Below are positions 21,542-34,800 of a DNA stretch of 64,000 nucleotides, one piece after another. This DNA comes from Apostichopus japonicus. Its lineage: Eukaryota > Echinodermata > Holothuroidea > Aspidochirotida > Stichopodidae. The position numbers and the translations under genes were made by a program. Positions within the stretch are counted from its first letter, which is position 1. Each line of letters begins with the position of its first letter. The notes under the pieces were generated by a model. It was given only the letters and a program-made list of their open reading frames with translations, did not search any database and was not told the origin of the DNA. Where the stretch lies: NCBI RefSeq assembly GCF_037975245.1, contig NC_092574.1, positions 22,250,713 through 22,314,712 on the forward strand. The letters are read 5' to 3'.

Positions 21542-22452
21542 TTGACTGGGATAGGCTAATCTTTATTGTCATGGTTTGAATGTAGCCTTTACCATCAGCC
21601 TTGTTTCTTCAAAGATGGTTGCTAAGCGGTTATTAATCTGATGGTCTGTAGCTTTGCCTCTCTTTCATATATGTGTGATGTCACAATATTCTTGACTGGG
21701 ATAGGCTAATCTTTATTGTCATGGTTTGAATGTAGCCTTTACCATCAGCCTTGTTTCTTCAAAGATGGTTGCTAAGTGATTCTTAATCTGATGGTCTGTA
21801 GCTTTGCCTCTCTTTCATATATGTGTGATGTCACAATATTCTTGACTGGGATAGGCTAATCTTTATTGTCATGGTTTGAATGTAACCTTTTACCATCAGC
21901 CTTGTTTCTACAAAGATGGTTGCTAAGTGGTTATTAATCTGATGGTCTGTATAGCTTTGCCTCTTTGTCATATATGTGTGATGTCACAATATTTTTGACT
22001 GGGATAGGCTAATCTTTATTGTCATGGTTTGAATGTAGCCTTTACCATCAGCCTTGTTTCTTCAAAGATGGTTGCTAGTGGTTATTAATCTGATGGTCTG
22101 TATAGCTTTGCCTGTTTGTCATATATACGTAGATGTCACAATATTCTTGACTGGGATAGGCTAATCTTTATTGTCATGGTTTGAATGTAGCCTTTACCAT
22201 CAGCCTTGTTTCTTCAAAGATGGTTGCTAAGTGGTCATTAATCTGATGGTCTGTATAGCTTTGCCTCTCTTTCATATATGTTGATGTCACAATATTCTTG
22301 ACTGGGATAGGCTAATCTTTATTGTCATGGTTTGAATGTAGCCTTTACCATCAGCCTTGTTTCTTCAAAGATGGTTGCTAAGTGGTTATTAATCTGATGG
22401 TCTGTATAGCTTTGCCTGTTTGTCATATATACGTAGATGTCACAATATTCTG
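21542..22452 (+). repeat. Six tandem copies of a 150-153-bp repeat
   Basis: The word gactgggataggctaatc occurs at 21544, 21694, 21844, 21997, 22149 and 22300. Units are very similar, each ending in gatgtcacaatattc, so the amplification is recent. The array lies in the 3' flank, or possibly the 3'UTR, of GAB. Confidence 0.95.
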
Positions 22453-25043
22453 GTCTGCATGTTTTCACTCGTGTTTTGCAAAGTAATTGACTTTGGTAAT
22501 TAGTACAGATCTTTAGCTAGACTTTCACAGAAGGATGGTTGGGGGGGGGGGGGGGAGGAGAGAGAAGACGTGACTAGGAGGTGACAGGTGCCATTATTGA
22601 TTTTTTCAGGGGTCTATGTACAATACACCAACAATTGTGCAACAACAACCATCATTTTCTTGCTAAATCATCGCTATATCATTTGGTAAAAGTCGTCTCA
22701 ATTAGCAAAGTTAATCACTTTTATGAATTTTAGCGGATGTGAAATAATGGAACACTTTTACACACACTATAGAGTTGATTGCAAGTTATGTGGTTGTTAC
22801 ATGCTCATCCAAAGTGGTGGGTTTGATATGGCCCTCATCATCCATGAGTTGCAACTTTGGCTGAGTAATATGCATCCATCTTGCTTTGGTGTAACTTGGA
22901 ATATTTTCTAATTTTATTGTAAATAGTGAAGCTATGACTGAAGCATTATTTCCTTCATTCAGTGCCTCCTGCAAAGATACCAGCATATGTAGAGATATAA
23001 CTTTCATATTTTAACAGCCAGGGCAATACGCATTGAATTATACTTTTCGCCCATTGAGTGGAATTATACTTTTGACCAACTGAGTTTCAAAGAGTTAAAC
23101 CCATATCACAAAAACGTTAAAATCAAAATAGAAACAGAAAAGGAAATAAAATATGAATGAGAAATGAGATGATAGGATCAGATTCCATCAAGGTGGGACA
23201 GTCCCCCCCCCCCCCCCGCCAGCATCTCTGTGTGATAAAATATGGGAATTGATGTAGAGTGTTCTATTTTGAAGGGACATTCTCAAATTCATGTTTAGTG
23301 TTACTAGCTTGTGGACATTTATTGCTCCAAATGGAAATAACAAGTGCTTCTCACTTCTGCCAGGGTAGAAAAAGCTATGTAATTGTCTAAGTAAGGAAAT
23401 ATGATGTGTTTGTTTGGACTTGTTTCAATCAGTGATTTAAACATTAAGGATCATGGATCCTTTCTTAAATTCCAGCAGAGGTATTCTCAAATGGACATCC
23501 TAGGCTTGGTTTAAAGGAGACCTCACCCCCACCCCTCCTTGTACAGGACAGAGATACACCCTAAATATGCAAGTCAAGTATATAAATGGTCAATCTCGCA
23601 CAAATGTTTAACAACTTTGTAAACAGCAACCCAGTTTTCTCGATCTTAATTTATGATTCTTCAATGTCTGGAAGTTAGTTGGCAAGTTTATATGTAAGTA
23701 TGAATGCTATTATCCAGAAAGGAAGTGTTCTCTCTGTTGGCCGGAAGCTTTCTATAACAACCTAATATATTAACATTTTCTCAGTCGTAACAAATCTCAC
23801 ATCCTACAGGAAATGCCATTTTTGCATATATTGCAAAATTTTCAGTTTCTATAGATGTAACTAGTTTTTTATTAGTTTTCCTTTTGGTTTCAAAGCACCA
23901 ACGTAAACCATGCCTTTTGCCTTGCCAAAGTGTATGTCGGTGGGGAGGGTCGCTGTAAAGATTGGACGTGGAATGGAAGAGAAGGTCCTTGTTTCTTGTT
24001 TGGGGGTCTGCTTCTTAGTGTTCATTTTTTGTTTTCTTAAAGGAGTGCTCACTTTTCTTGTCATGCTTATCAAAGATATTCCAAACACCACAACAGTTTT
24101 TGCTTTTTAATGTGTTTATCCTTGATAGACTTTCGGGTAAACCCAGAAGGGTTTGAAAGAGATATTTGAGTGCATGTCATTACTGCTAACACCAACAAAA
24201 CATCTTCAGAGAATGATTTTTTTTTGTGTCTGTGTCATGAGACACTCAGAACGTTTCACAAAGGTGGAGAAACTGTTGCCGACATCTAAATGTTACCACT
24301 TCCTGAAATTTGCAGTTCTTTTTAGTCAAATCTGCGTCTACCATTCCATGCAAGATTTAGATACTTTGATCTCAGTTAAGTTTGTAAAGATTTTAATTTC
24401 CTTTTTTTTTTTTTTGTCTTTCTTCCTTTTGAGTGTTTATAAATGAAATAAGTATTGCCCTGGCTATGTTTTTATGTATAGTTCTTAGTCTCTTAAGAAC
24501 CCACAACTTTCTTGATTGTTTCGTTTTTCATTAGAAAGTCGAGTTTAAGAGGAAAGTTGACTGTGTGATTTATTAGGAAGGAAATTGCCGTAAAAAGTAA
24601 AAGCGAAAGAAAAGTAGACAATGCCATTCAACTTATTTGAATGCATATCTTTTGGGAAATATTTAACTGCAAAGTTGACCAGGAAAAGTGCAGCCTTTCC
24701 TTCCTGAATCCTCATTTGGATGCAAAACTTTTCATTTGATAAATTACTTTATTAGTTTGATGAAACCCATTATTTCACCTTAATTATGTCCATACATCTA
24801 GAATTTCTCATTTCACCTTTCAAATGTAATTTATTATTAACCTGTAATATTTCTTTCAGATATCACGGTTAGCATTTATCTTATACTTCCTCAGACTTAC
24901 TTGGAAGCAGCTATATAAATTCCAATTATGCTGGGTTGAATCAACATTACTCAAATTTACAGGTCGTACTGAATGTTTGTTCTCGTTCTCGAAACTGCTA
25001 CTTCCCATCTCTTTAGTTTCGTTTGAAAAGAGAAGAAATTTAT
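22453..25043. other. Intergenic / possible GAB 3'UTR
   Basis: AT-rich with G and C homopolymer runs (about 22541-22554, 23204-23217). Small open frames here are not supported by any family. Confidence 0.4.
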
Positions 25044-25115
25044 GGCTAGAGTGGGATTCGAACCAAATGATTTCTGGTTTCAAGCCTAGCACTCTACCAA
25101 CTCAGCTATCCAGCC
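25044..25115 (-). tRNA. tRNA-like sequence, probably tRNA-derived SINE or pseudogene
   Basis: On the minus strand, 72 nt with a full 7-bp acceptor stem (GGCTGGA with TCTAGCC), an A-box-like TAGCTGAGTTGGTAGAG, a loop that would give anticodon TGA, and a B box GGTTCGAATCCC. D-arm and anticodon stems have mismatches (about three of five anticodon pairs hold). A diverged relative with the B-box side only lies near 25250-25275. Recurrence and poor stems favour a tRNA-derived repeat over a working tRNA gene. Confidence 0.4.
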
Positions 25116-25929
25116 CTTAGTTGGTGGCAATAACAATTTAGCCATTTCTTTGCAGGGGGGGGGCTGTCTTTTTACATATAATAATGTAAAGTAACTGAAT
25201 GATGGAAGATTGACTTGGTTATTTTAGATAATGGAAACAAGCAAAGAATTTTATGACTAGAACAGGATTTGAACCATTGACCTCTCTTTAAAGGGTACAT
25301 ACGGGTTGACCAAAACTATGCATGAAACTAGTTCTTCACTATAACTGCCCAGTATGATATGTACATTGAAACACTTGGATGATGTTCTTGTACAAATGAA
25401 GGAAAAGATGACACACATTGTTTGCTTTTGCTCTTGGCAGCTGGAAAAAAAAAAATAAACCTATTCACATGATTATATTAAAATCACCATCTTATTTCAT
25501 CTCCAACTTTTGTCAGTATTGGGAGAAATTTTCATGAAGGGTAGACATATACTATAACAACAATCTTGTGTTTTCACCTCTTTACTTTATTTTTTTACTG
25601 TTATTGTACCAGTTTATGTTGTCACCATTGAATGTTAGGAATTATGATGAGTCTTTACCTCAAATGACTTTTATCGTTTTAAGTTTTGGCTTTTTGGCAA
25701 GTCTTAGTTTTCTAATCGAGGTTAAATTCGAGGTTACCATGCATCCCTTATCTGAAAGCAAGTCTTTATTTATGTCTTTAAAAAAAAAAAGTAAAAAAAA
25801 AAGTATATCCCTATTCTGAAGAAGTTTTGTTTTTACTTCTTCTCCACATGTACACAATTTTATTATACCATGCTCTGAGAGAAGAAAACATAAATAATGG
25901 TCCTGTAAATATCTTATAACCTGTCTGTG

Positions 25930-25935
25930 AATAAA
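25930..25935 (+). terminator. Candidate poly(A) signal (distal)
   Basis: AATAAA in tctgtgaataaagaattgtg, with GT-rich sequence downstream. Could serve a long GAB 3'UTR. Confidence 0.25.
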
Positions 25936-26173
25936 GAATTGTGAAGAGTAAATTGTGATCATAGCATGTAATAATATTTGTTTAATGTGTATTAAAGAAA
26001 ATGGTTTTGATCCATGTAAACTGTGGAATCAGTGACATAAAAATAAATGCTATTGTGAAAAAAGTGTCATGTTTGTCTGTCTGTTATTATAATAATTATA
26101 AAAATGCTTACTCTGATGTACTAGTCAGTTTTATTCTTTCTCCCCCCCCCTCCCCTCCCCTCCCAATTTTACA

Positions 26174-26179
26174 AATAAA
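26174..26179 (+). terminator. Candidate poly(A) signal (distal)
   Basis: AATAAA followed within 40 nt by T/GT-rich sequence (catcttttgtaatcagttgg), a good layout for a cleavage site. Assignment to GAB is a guess. Confidence 0.25.
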
Positions 26180-26796
26180 ACATTTGTTTCATCTTTTGTA
26201 ATCAGTTGGATGTCATTGTTTTACATTGAGTGTAGCTGGGGTTTGACCCATGGTTACTGGAACATACTATGGTTGAAAGGCAAAGCCACCAGAAAAAAAA
26301 AAATTAAAAAAAAACAAATAAAACACAACGTAAATAAATATACTAGGGCTTCTGACTAGGGCCCCTATAAAGTTAAGGACCCATAATTTAATCTCAACTA
26401 TAAGGCTTGCTAGCTAACTTGGGAAAGATATGTAGTACTGTAGCTCTTCCTTTTCCCAAGAAGTAAAACAAGAACCATGGACTTGATGTCCTTACTTCAT
26501 GTCCCTCACTACTACCACAATACTGCATGTCTCTATTTGGATATAGGTACCAAACTTGACTGTCAACTACAAAGAATCTAGACAGTGGTGGGAATCAATT
26601 TTGAAGGTTTGCGAATGAAACAACTTTTTACCGTATGAGCTTGAACAAAAACAATTCCTGGATTGAAATTGCTGTCCTACCCTTTGTCAGATAAATTCTT
26701 CATTGTTTCTCAAAGTTTCTCGAAGCAGCTTAGTGCAAACGTTTGATACTGTTTTTCACGCACTGAGACTTTTATGGATAATCTTTAAATTGGAAA

Positions 26797-26879
26797 CAAT
26801 ATTCTTATTGAAGGCAACTGCACTTTTTATAGGAGTTTACAATATTCTTATTGAAGGCAACTGCACTTTTTATAGGATT
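26797..26879 (+). repeat. Short direct duplication (two copies)
   Basis: The segment containing attcttattgaaggcaactg and ctttttatagga is present twice in tandem (about 26800-26836 and 26842-26878). Confidence 0.7.
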
Positions 26880-27024
26880 TTTGGCATCAATAAATGAAAA
26901 CCAGTTTTATTTTGAATAGACTATTTCTGTCCATTACACATCAAGGGTTCTTCCAGGCTTCTCAATGGCTCAAGGGTTCTCAAGGGTTCTCAATGGCTTT
27001 CCCTTTCTGTTAGAATTCATATTT

Positions 27025-27200
27025 GTGTAAAAGTAAGTTGGCCTGACGTTTCGATGCTAGCAGGATCTTCAGAGGCTAAATGACAAATAACGTACAGTAA
27101 CAGGTGTTTTTGTCCCTTCTGTTACTGTAGGTTATTTGTCATTCAGCCTCCGAAGAAGATCCTGCTACGATCGAAACATCAGGCCAACTTACTTTTACAC
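27025..27200. mobile_element. Foldback element (long inverted repeat)
   Basis: Arms of about 80-85 bp, starting gtgtaaaagtaagttggcct on the left and ending with its complement on the right, around a short central loop near 27105-27120. The arms match apart from a few substitutions and a 3-bp indel. No open frame. Typical of a non-autonomous palindromic element; superfamily unknown. Confidence 0.75.
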
Positions 27201-28470
27201 ATTCTCTTACACAGGCTCTCTAGTGGATAAGCGGTTTGGTAACAGTTTTAGTTTGATGATTCATATTTGTCTAAAAGATGTAAACATGAGGTTATTTTTT
27301 TCTTTCAACTCAAGTCTGGTAGAGAAGCTGCACTACAGTGTAGTATATTAAGAGATAGGTCTTGTCAGGGGTGGAACTGTTTCAAATGTTGTTACAACAG
27401 GCTGGAATTGTACAGTTTCTTAGTGTGAGATGATGAGATAAGACTACTCAGGGTAAGGATGCAGAAAGTACGAATTATGGATCTTGCCCTTGGTTGATTA
27501 AAAGGCTTTAAATTAACGTTTGGTGATCGCTCCCCAAAAAAAGTAAGAAAGAAAAAAAAAAGGTTAAAACTTCCAACTGATTTTTGGCATCGATTTCTTA
27601 TCTTCTTTCTCAAATAATATTTTTAAATCATCAATTTTGAAATAAGTTGAATTAAGTGCTAAATTATAAACGGTTATAGCTCATGATAAATCTTTCCGAG
27701 ACCCTTCCAAATTCAAGTGATTATCCAGATCTGACAACTCGACTTAGAAAACTGATGATTGGTGGCAAATGTGTACAAAAATATTCATTTCAAAGAACCA
27801 ATCACGAGCGAAGCCGAAAAATTTCCAAATAAACTCCATCTAAACGTGCGCCGAACGCCTGCGTCTAGAAACATCATTGTGAAGGAAAGGTTTAAATTTA
27901 GGTCATGTTAAAATACAATTCCTTAACTTCCTCTTTTATAATCGAGAGAAAGAAACAGGAACTGAGATCTTCGGGGGGATGTATTAACGACGAGACTATT
28001 ACCAGGGTAGCGAGAAGGGAATTCAAAGAGCTTACAGCATTGATTACGTATTCCATACCATTAACATGACGTTACTATCAATAGCAGAATCTTGAACGTT
28101 GGTTTAGTGCACATCCCACTCATATTTAGGCAAATCTAAAGTAGTCCTCGCGTGATCTGTGTGTTTATTTCGGAGAATTTTAATGTGTTTTGGAGTCTTT
28201 CTCTTTGCCTTCTGGTTTTTCCTTCTTTGCTCAAATCCCTTTCAAATCCAATCGTTCAGTATGCTTTAACAGGTGAAGTGTTGTCAAAGGACTCCATTCT
28301 CAAACCTATCATGGTATTTGAACCAAGAGAGTGATTGGTTAGTGGTGATGTAATGATCCAACATTATCACACAATGTAGTCAATGAATTCATAAAAGCTC
28401 AAAAACACTCTCAGTTATAGACTAGTATGGATGGAAATATTCAAACACATAAAGGAGCAGAGCAACATGT
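27201..28470. other. Intergenic gap between convergent GAB and DDX11 genes
   Basis: AT-rich. No exon or repeat family recognised. Confidence 0.45.
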
Positions 28471-28476
28471 TTTATT
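28471..28476 (-). terminator. Candidate poly(A) signal, DDX11
   Basis: AATAAA on the minus strand, 340 nt downstream of the predicted DDX11 stop codon at 28816-28818. It is a sensible position but not proven. Confidence 0.35.
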
Positions 28477-28815
28477 CTTTCTTTTTCTTTTCTTTACATG
28501 AATATCTAACAGAGTTCTTTATCTTAGTAACCACTATTGTGTGCTTCAGATTACAAATGTGGGTTGATCTGTCTCTGGAAGTCAGATTTTTCGATGATCC
28601 ATGCTGTTTACAATTTGATGGCAAACTTTCTTTTGTTTTTTTCATAGGATATAAATTTATCAGCGTTCTAAAATTTGTCGTCTTTCAAGGTGCTTGCTAC
28701 GAAATCATCTGCGATACCGTTAAATATCATGATACAGTCACAGGCCTGCTCTGGAGTATACACAACCAGTAGATATCCAGTAGATATCCATCCACGACAA
28801 ACTGGAGAGGGATTT

Positions 28816-28839
28816 CTATGGTCTCTTGCTAACAAAGAA
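28816..28839 (-). CDS. DDX11: DDX11 exon 21 (24-nt terminal coding exon)
   Basis: FFVSKRP then TAG, after a good acceptor (ttttatcttcccag). The phase is right and a short Phe/Lys tail fits the family, so I chose it over read-through of exon 20. The total then divides by three exactly. Confidence 0.55.
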   Translation of the reverse strand, partial: FFVSKRP

Positions 28840-31800
28840 CTGGGAAGATAAAACAGATAAAAGGGTAAAGATTAGAAACCAAATAGGCAGTTAAATAAAA
28901 AAAAAAATACGACCTCCACGGATAATCATACTGCATAGGTAACTTCTATTGGTTGACCTGTTGCAAAAGTCAAGATCAATTTCAAGAGTGAAATTTTATA
29001 ATGACAAATATCTTTTGCAAGAGGCTTTCCTCTGATTTTCCATTTCTTATCACATATGAGGTTTAAATTTTAGGGTTTCCTTCTTGTTTTTGTGCTTATC
29101 TTACAAAAAAAAATTAGTATTCAGCTAATGCCAAATTACTGCTGACAAAATTTGTTAACGTTGTCAAAGATGACACAAAACCCAGACAAGGAGACCGACT
29201 GAAACAAACTGAAAGTCGTAACTGCTTCCTCTGGAATCGTTATGAAAGTAACTAATAAAATGACCCGTTGCTTGTAATAGGCGTATCAAAATAATAATAT
29301 AGATTTATATAGCGCTCTACATAAAAGAGTATGTCACAGCACTTCACACAGGACTAGAGTAAACATTTCTAAAAATTGTAAAATAATATAAGATACATTA
29401 AGGTATAAAATAAATGTGATAAAACAGTCACAACAAAATCAAAAATACATAAATCAATAAAGATAATGAAAACTTTTATTTACAAGGCAAAGACAAAAGA
29501 AAACAAGATCAAGATCAAAGAAGCAGCCTTTCTAAGAATCCCCTCCCACCCCCCCCCACCCCCCACCTTCCCTTGTTTGATTGTAAATCCATCAACAGAA
29601 ATTGTACAATTATCAAATATGTTTACTATTATTTACATGGATAAATATAATCAGACAACGTCAAAACTTTAACATACTCCAAAACTGTGACAAAATGACA
29701 TTTAAATTCAAGATGATGATAAATGATCAAATAAAATCCAACCTACTTACTTGTCTAATGAGAGCAAAGGCTTTTCCAAACTTCTCTGTGGTGTGGAGTT
29801 GTTTATAAATCCATCCTGGAAGTTTGGTCTGAACAGAGGGTCGACCGTACCTATGATCTACCAAAACAATAGTCGCGTAGTCGTCCTTGTGTCGAATTGC
29901 TCGGCCTATATGAGGGTGAGGATGGCAGGGGGGGGGAGGGAAACCGAAAAATATCTCTTTGAGCTCAGTGATACATATCTTAATACATTGATTGGTTTTT
30001 TATTATTATTGATAATTGATATATTGATTAAATTGATTATGGCTTATTTCAAGTAATTGGAATATTTAGCTGCAGTTTTACAGTGCATTGTGATTTTGCA
30101 AGACACTAAAGAGAATTCCTGAATCATATCAGAAATTTGGTAATATATGTATTGTTTGAATCATCTGTGGAAAACACTTGTGAAGTTAACTAAAAAAGTG
30201 GGCAAGGACCCATTTTCATTGAAAAACTTAAAAGGAAAAACATAAACTCACCAATGGATTGGTTTACAGCTTTCATACACATATTCTCATAATGTACTTG
30301 TCCTGCTGTTCTGCCTTGGATCAATGGCTGTGGCACGAAAACAAAATGTAAACTTTAAGGTAATTAGGTTACAAACGGAAGCTAGGAAAGTAATGAAAGT
30401 CAAACCCTTCCTGGTAACCTAGTCTCGATTTGAACCCAGTCCTAATCTCTCTGAGAAGTTTGCTCCCATTTCAGCTTTTATCCACTCAAACTAAAAGTAG
30501 TCAAGTGTTTCCAGGGCAGGGAATGCTGTGACACATGCAAGGTAAGCTCATTTATACGGGCTAATGAATTCTCTCACTGATAAGAGTTTTCAGCCATAGG
30601 ATCCTTTATTTAGATAACCTACAGTTCGTATTGATGTCATCCTATATTTTACCACTGATATAAAGGAAAACTAGAAGGTGGAATTACTTGCATGAGAGGA
30701 ACCAGTGAGACAACTCACCATAGTAGCGTTGAGGTAGTCCATTTTCTCCTTCAGTTCTGGAGACTGAATATTAGCATATGGAAGCCCGACCATAATTACA
30801 CACCTGTCGGGGAATTTTTCAAGAGAGAGAATAAAATTAACAGATAATTCGTAGTGAAAAAATGATTTAAATGTTGATATTTGAACTTGAGTTTGGGATG
30901 GCCTTTCTGCTGGTATAATCCAATGATTACGTTAAACAGCCTTTGTGCATAGATAGGTAAATAAAACTATGATAACATGTCATATTTTCAACTACTTGTC
31001 TTATTATGTTGGTTATACATGCTGGGCCATGTTTTCTGAACATGAATGATAAAATATGAGTGTACCAGAAACATAAAAATGAACGACATGATCGATATAA
31101 ATTTAACAACATATCCTAGGATAAGCAACCTGGCACATCTTACGTAAATGTCGACTCTGACCAGAATATCCCTTTAGTTTTAGTTTCTGCTTTACCTTGT
31201 GGAATGGTTTTTATGGAAAATAAAATTAATATTTAATTTCTGAATCTAATTAGACTTACTACTACCAGAGGTCTAGACAACATATTAATATCAAAAGTAA
31301 CCTGTACAAGCAGTACCTGTTTGGGATGAGGACGTTGTGAGGAAGACACATATTTTATTTTGCATCTCAATCCTGTGGTCAAGCTAATTAGCAAGACATT
31401 ACCTAAACAAATATTACACATTTTGGGTCATGTTATAAACCATAGAATGAGAATGCTCTCTGTAGGTTGAACCAGAGAATGAGAATGAATGAACCAGAGA
31501 ATGAATGAACCAGAGAATGCTCTCTGTAGGTTGGTCTACCTGCCAACCAAATGAGTAAATAGACAGGTAAACAGATGGGTGGATTGTTCGATGAAGGGAT
31601 AGATATACAGCCCAACAGATACAGCAGAGACATAGATAGACAGACAGGTAGGTAGATAGATCTATACACATAGATGGAGTAAGATAAACCCTGACAATTC
31701 TTCCCCACCCCCCCAAAAAAAAAAAAAATACCCATTTTACACCATGTTGTTGGATGACACAGTATCATTAATGTTTGGAGCAAACATTTGATTTTTAAGT

Positions 31801-34800
31801 TATATAGGTTGTCACTTGATTAAAACTTTCTGTACAGTTGAATTATATTGAATATTTAGATATACCTGCCCATATCGTCAGAGAAGTTTATTCCTTCGCT
31901 CATTTTACCCCCAACAACACAGAAAAGAATAGCACCATTTTGAGTACCTAGTGGCTTGGATGCAGAGTTGGTTTTCTAGCAAAGAAGAGATGAAAGAACA
32001 ATTTTGTCACATGATCTTTGAAATTGTACTGGAATGTTTTTGACAAAGGTATTGATTCTTCAAATCAATGACAATTTTATAGTAGTGTGTCCATTACTGG
32101 AAAGTGGAAGAGGGTGGGGAAGGGGGGGGTATTATACAACACCGCTGCCCGTATTGTGAAAAGGAAGGGAAGAAAATGCCGAACCACTCCACTTCTGAAG
32201 GAACTTCATTAGCTCCCTATCAGCTACAGAATTCAGTATAAACTACTCCTTCTCACCTTTTGTGCTCATCATCTGGAACAGCCTGTGTACCTGTCACAAC
32301 TTCTCTTGCCATATATTCCAACCCGCACACTTCGTTCGTCCAACAAATTGTATTTAACTGTTCCTAAACCACGTTTGAAGACTTATGGTTACAGAAGCTT
32401 TGAATACTCTGGCTCTTATCTCTGGAACAATTTACCAGATCACATTCGAACATGCTCTAAACTTTCTACATTCAAAAGTCTACTTAAGACCCATCTTTTC
32501 ACTTGTTCTTTTGTAAATTAATCTGTTTTCTTTGTAAAGCGCCTTGAGCAGTGGCTGATTTGGCACTAAATAAGTCTCATTTATTATTATTATAAAGTCC
32601 ATCAATGAAAAGCTTCTGCTTGCCCTAGAAGATAACTAAATCTATAGATTATACAATCTTTAAAGTTCAGAAGATTTTGCAGGTCATCAAAGATATACGC
32701 TAGTCTGCACCTAATATCACCGATGTGGACCTTGCTTTGTTGTTAAGATTGTCATAAACCCATCTTTTCTTGGCAAACATTTAACCCCCAGTATTTTAAA
32801 GTGTCTTTAAAAACTAAAGTTAAAAATTTAAGATCTCAAGTAATATTTCTTGTAAGGTAGCAAACCTTGTGATCATTGTTATATCATGTGTCATAGTGTT
32901 GCTTAAAATACAATGCTTAACATAGAAGTAGCAAAAAAGAGTGAATTTGTTATTTCTTTGTCAATTTTCTTTGTTCCCTTTGCAGGGATGTGCCCAGGAT
33001 TTCCTGAGTGCCGGGTATACTGGTCGCCGTCCTGGGGGAGGGGTCTAAGGGGGAGTGGCTGTCGATTTTTGAAGGTGCTCAGATCCCAAATGCAGGCACT
33101 TGTGTAGCTTTTTAAGCACATACACAAGTTCTAGTTTTGCTAACAATTTACATTTTAAAAATTTTTTTTAGTGAAATATATTACGTACCTGGTAAAAGTT
33201 ATTAGTTTGTTTCAAACAGATTTTACAAGGGACCTATTGAGAGCTGTAAGTAATGTTTCTCGCATGCGTAACTGATGCATTATTAGTCTGTATGATTTGG
33301 GCATAGGCTAGGCCCAATTTATGTTGAATATATTGTTAGGAATGTCGGGATTTTAGATGAAAATAGTGCTGGGTGGGATTCACGATTTTTAAGACAGTGC
33401 TGGGCGGTAATTTTTAGTGCTGGGCGGGGCCACCCAGAGTGGGCACATCCCTGCCTTTGGGACCAAACTGGCATGAAAATACATGATGTGTATTAAAACT
33501 TGTCTTCTAACCTTGATAACACTGGCAAATGACCCTAAGACTTGTTCAACCTGAGTGGCCTTCTTAGGTTCTTGGAATATTGCCTTTTTCTTTTCCAGCC
33601 TTGAGAGCACTCCAGTTTTGCCCCAATATGAAAAAACATTATCTGCATATTCATAAGAAGGGAAGAAACAGACCAGGCCAGCTGGAATGATTGTGGACAG
33701 GTTGACGAGAATTCGGCCAAGTTCATCGAGCTGGAGAAGACAAATATATGGGAAAATTATGAGTAAACTAGGAAAGGAAACCAACAATACAGGAAAAGAG
33801 GATGACTGAATAATCAATATGCAAATTAGCAAAAATATGCAAATATGCAAATTTGCCCTGCAGCCAACAGGCACGATTCAGGACACTACCATCGTCCTTT
33901 GAGATCTACGATTCTGAAGTTGGTAATGTCAGTGTGTATAAGGGGGAGGGTGGTGGCTGGGGGGGGGAGAGAGGGAGGGGCAATGCCAAAATGTTATCAA
34001 TTGTTGGCAATTAAAGTAAAATGTAAGTCAGAACAATGTTACTTGGTAAATAATGTTTGATTGTTAAAATTACAAAAGGTAGATTGGATGCATAGGTACA
34101 GGGTAAGATATGGATGAATGCAAAGTACAAAAGAAGCAGGTTTTGCCAAACGTCATACCGTTTCAGGTTTGTTTCTAGACTGGAACGTAAACTCCATTTG
34201 TCTACCTGAGGGTCCATGTGAAAGACAAATTGGTAGCAGGTGATCAGGTGGTATCACATGACCTGATGAAGATAGGAAATTGATTGTGATGTCAGTATAA
34301 CAGGGATTAGTATCATGTATTCCATGAAAATATGAAAAAGAAGAAGATTAAAGTGTATTTATAAACGAAACATGAACAATTATGAGCAAATTATTATTAT
34401 TATTATTACAATACATAGTTCAGACAGAACTATTAGTTATGAAAGCATTGTAGGCCAACCTTATACTGTCCTTTTTTATTCCCCTTGAACCAAAATTGAC
34501 ATTAAAGAAGCCACTTCTTATTTGAAATTAACACTGGATAGTGTAATTTTTATATAGTCAATCAATATGGACAGGCTAAGACTGTAGAAATGCAAAGTAT
34601 GACATTACAAGATCATTGAAGAACTCAAGAAAATTTAAGGAGGTGTCTAAAGTTTGGGGGTCCGAGAGATACAGACACATTCCCTCGATAGTAGTAGAGG
34701 GCAGCAAGCAACTAAAACATAGCAACCAATGATGGAGACCACCTTTTGTGATTGTTAAAGTTGGAATGCACTAATACACACTCTCCTTTGTTTCCCTAGT

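Noticed and set aside
25044-25115. Functional tRNA-Ser (TGA) gene
   Set aside because: Serine tRNAs have a long variable arm, absent here, and the anticodon and D stems are mismatched.
26703-26897. 64-codon open frame containing a repeated peptide
   Set aside because: Explained by the short direct DNA duplication; no other coding evidence.
28431-28772. 113-codon open frame on the + strand, hydrophobic
   Set aside because: Lies in the 3' flank of DDX11 on the opposite strand, with no family resemblance and biased AT-rich composition.
29727-29750. Read-through end of DDX11 exon 20 as the main C-terminus
   Set aside because: A perfect gtaagt donor and an in-phase terminal exon at 28816-28839 make splicing more likely. 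Kept as an alternative form in the findings.
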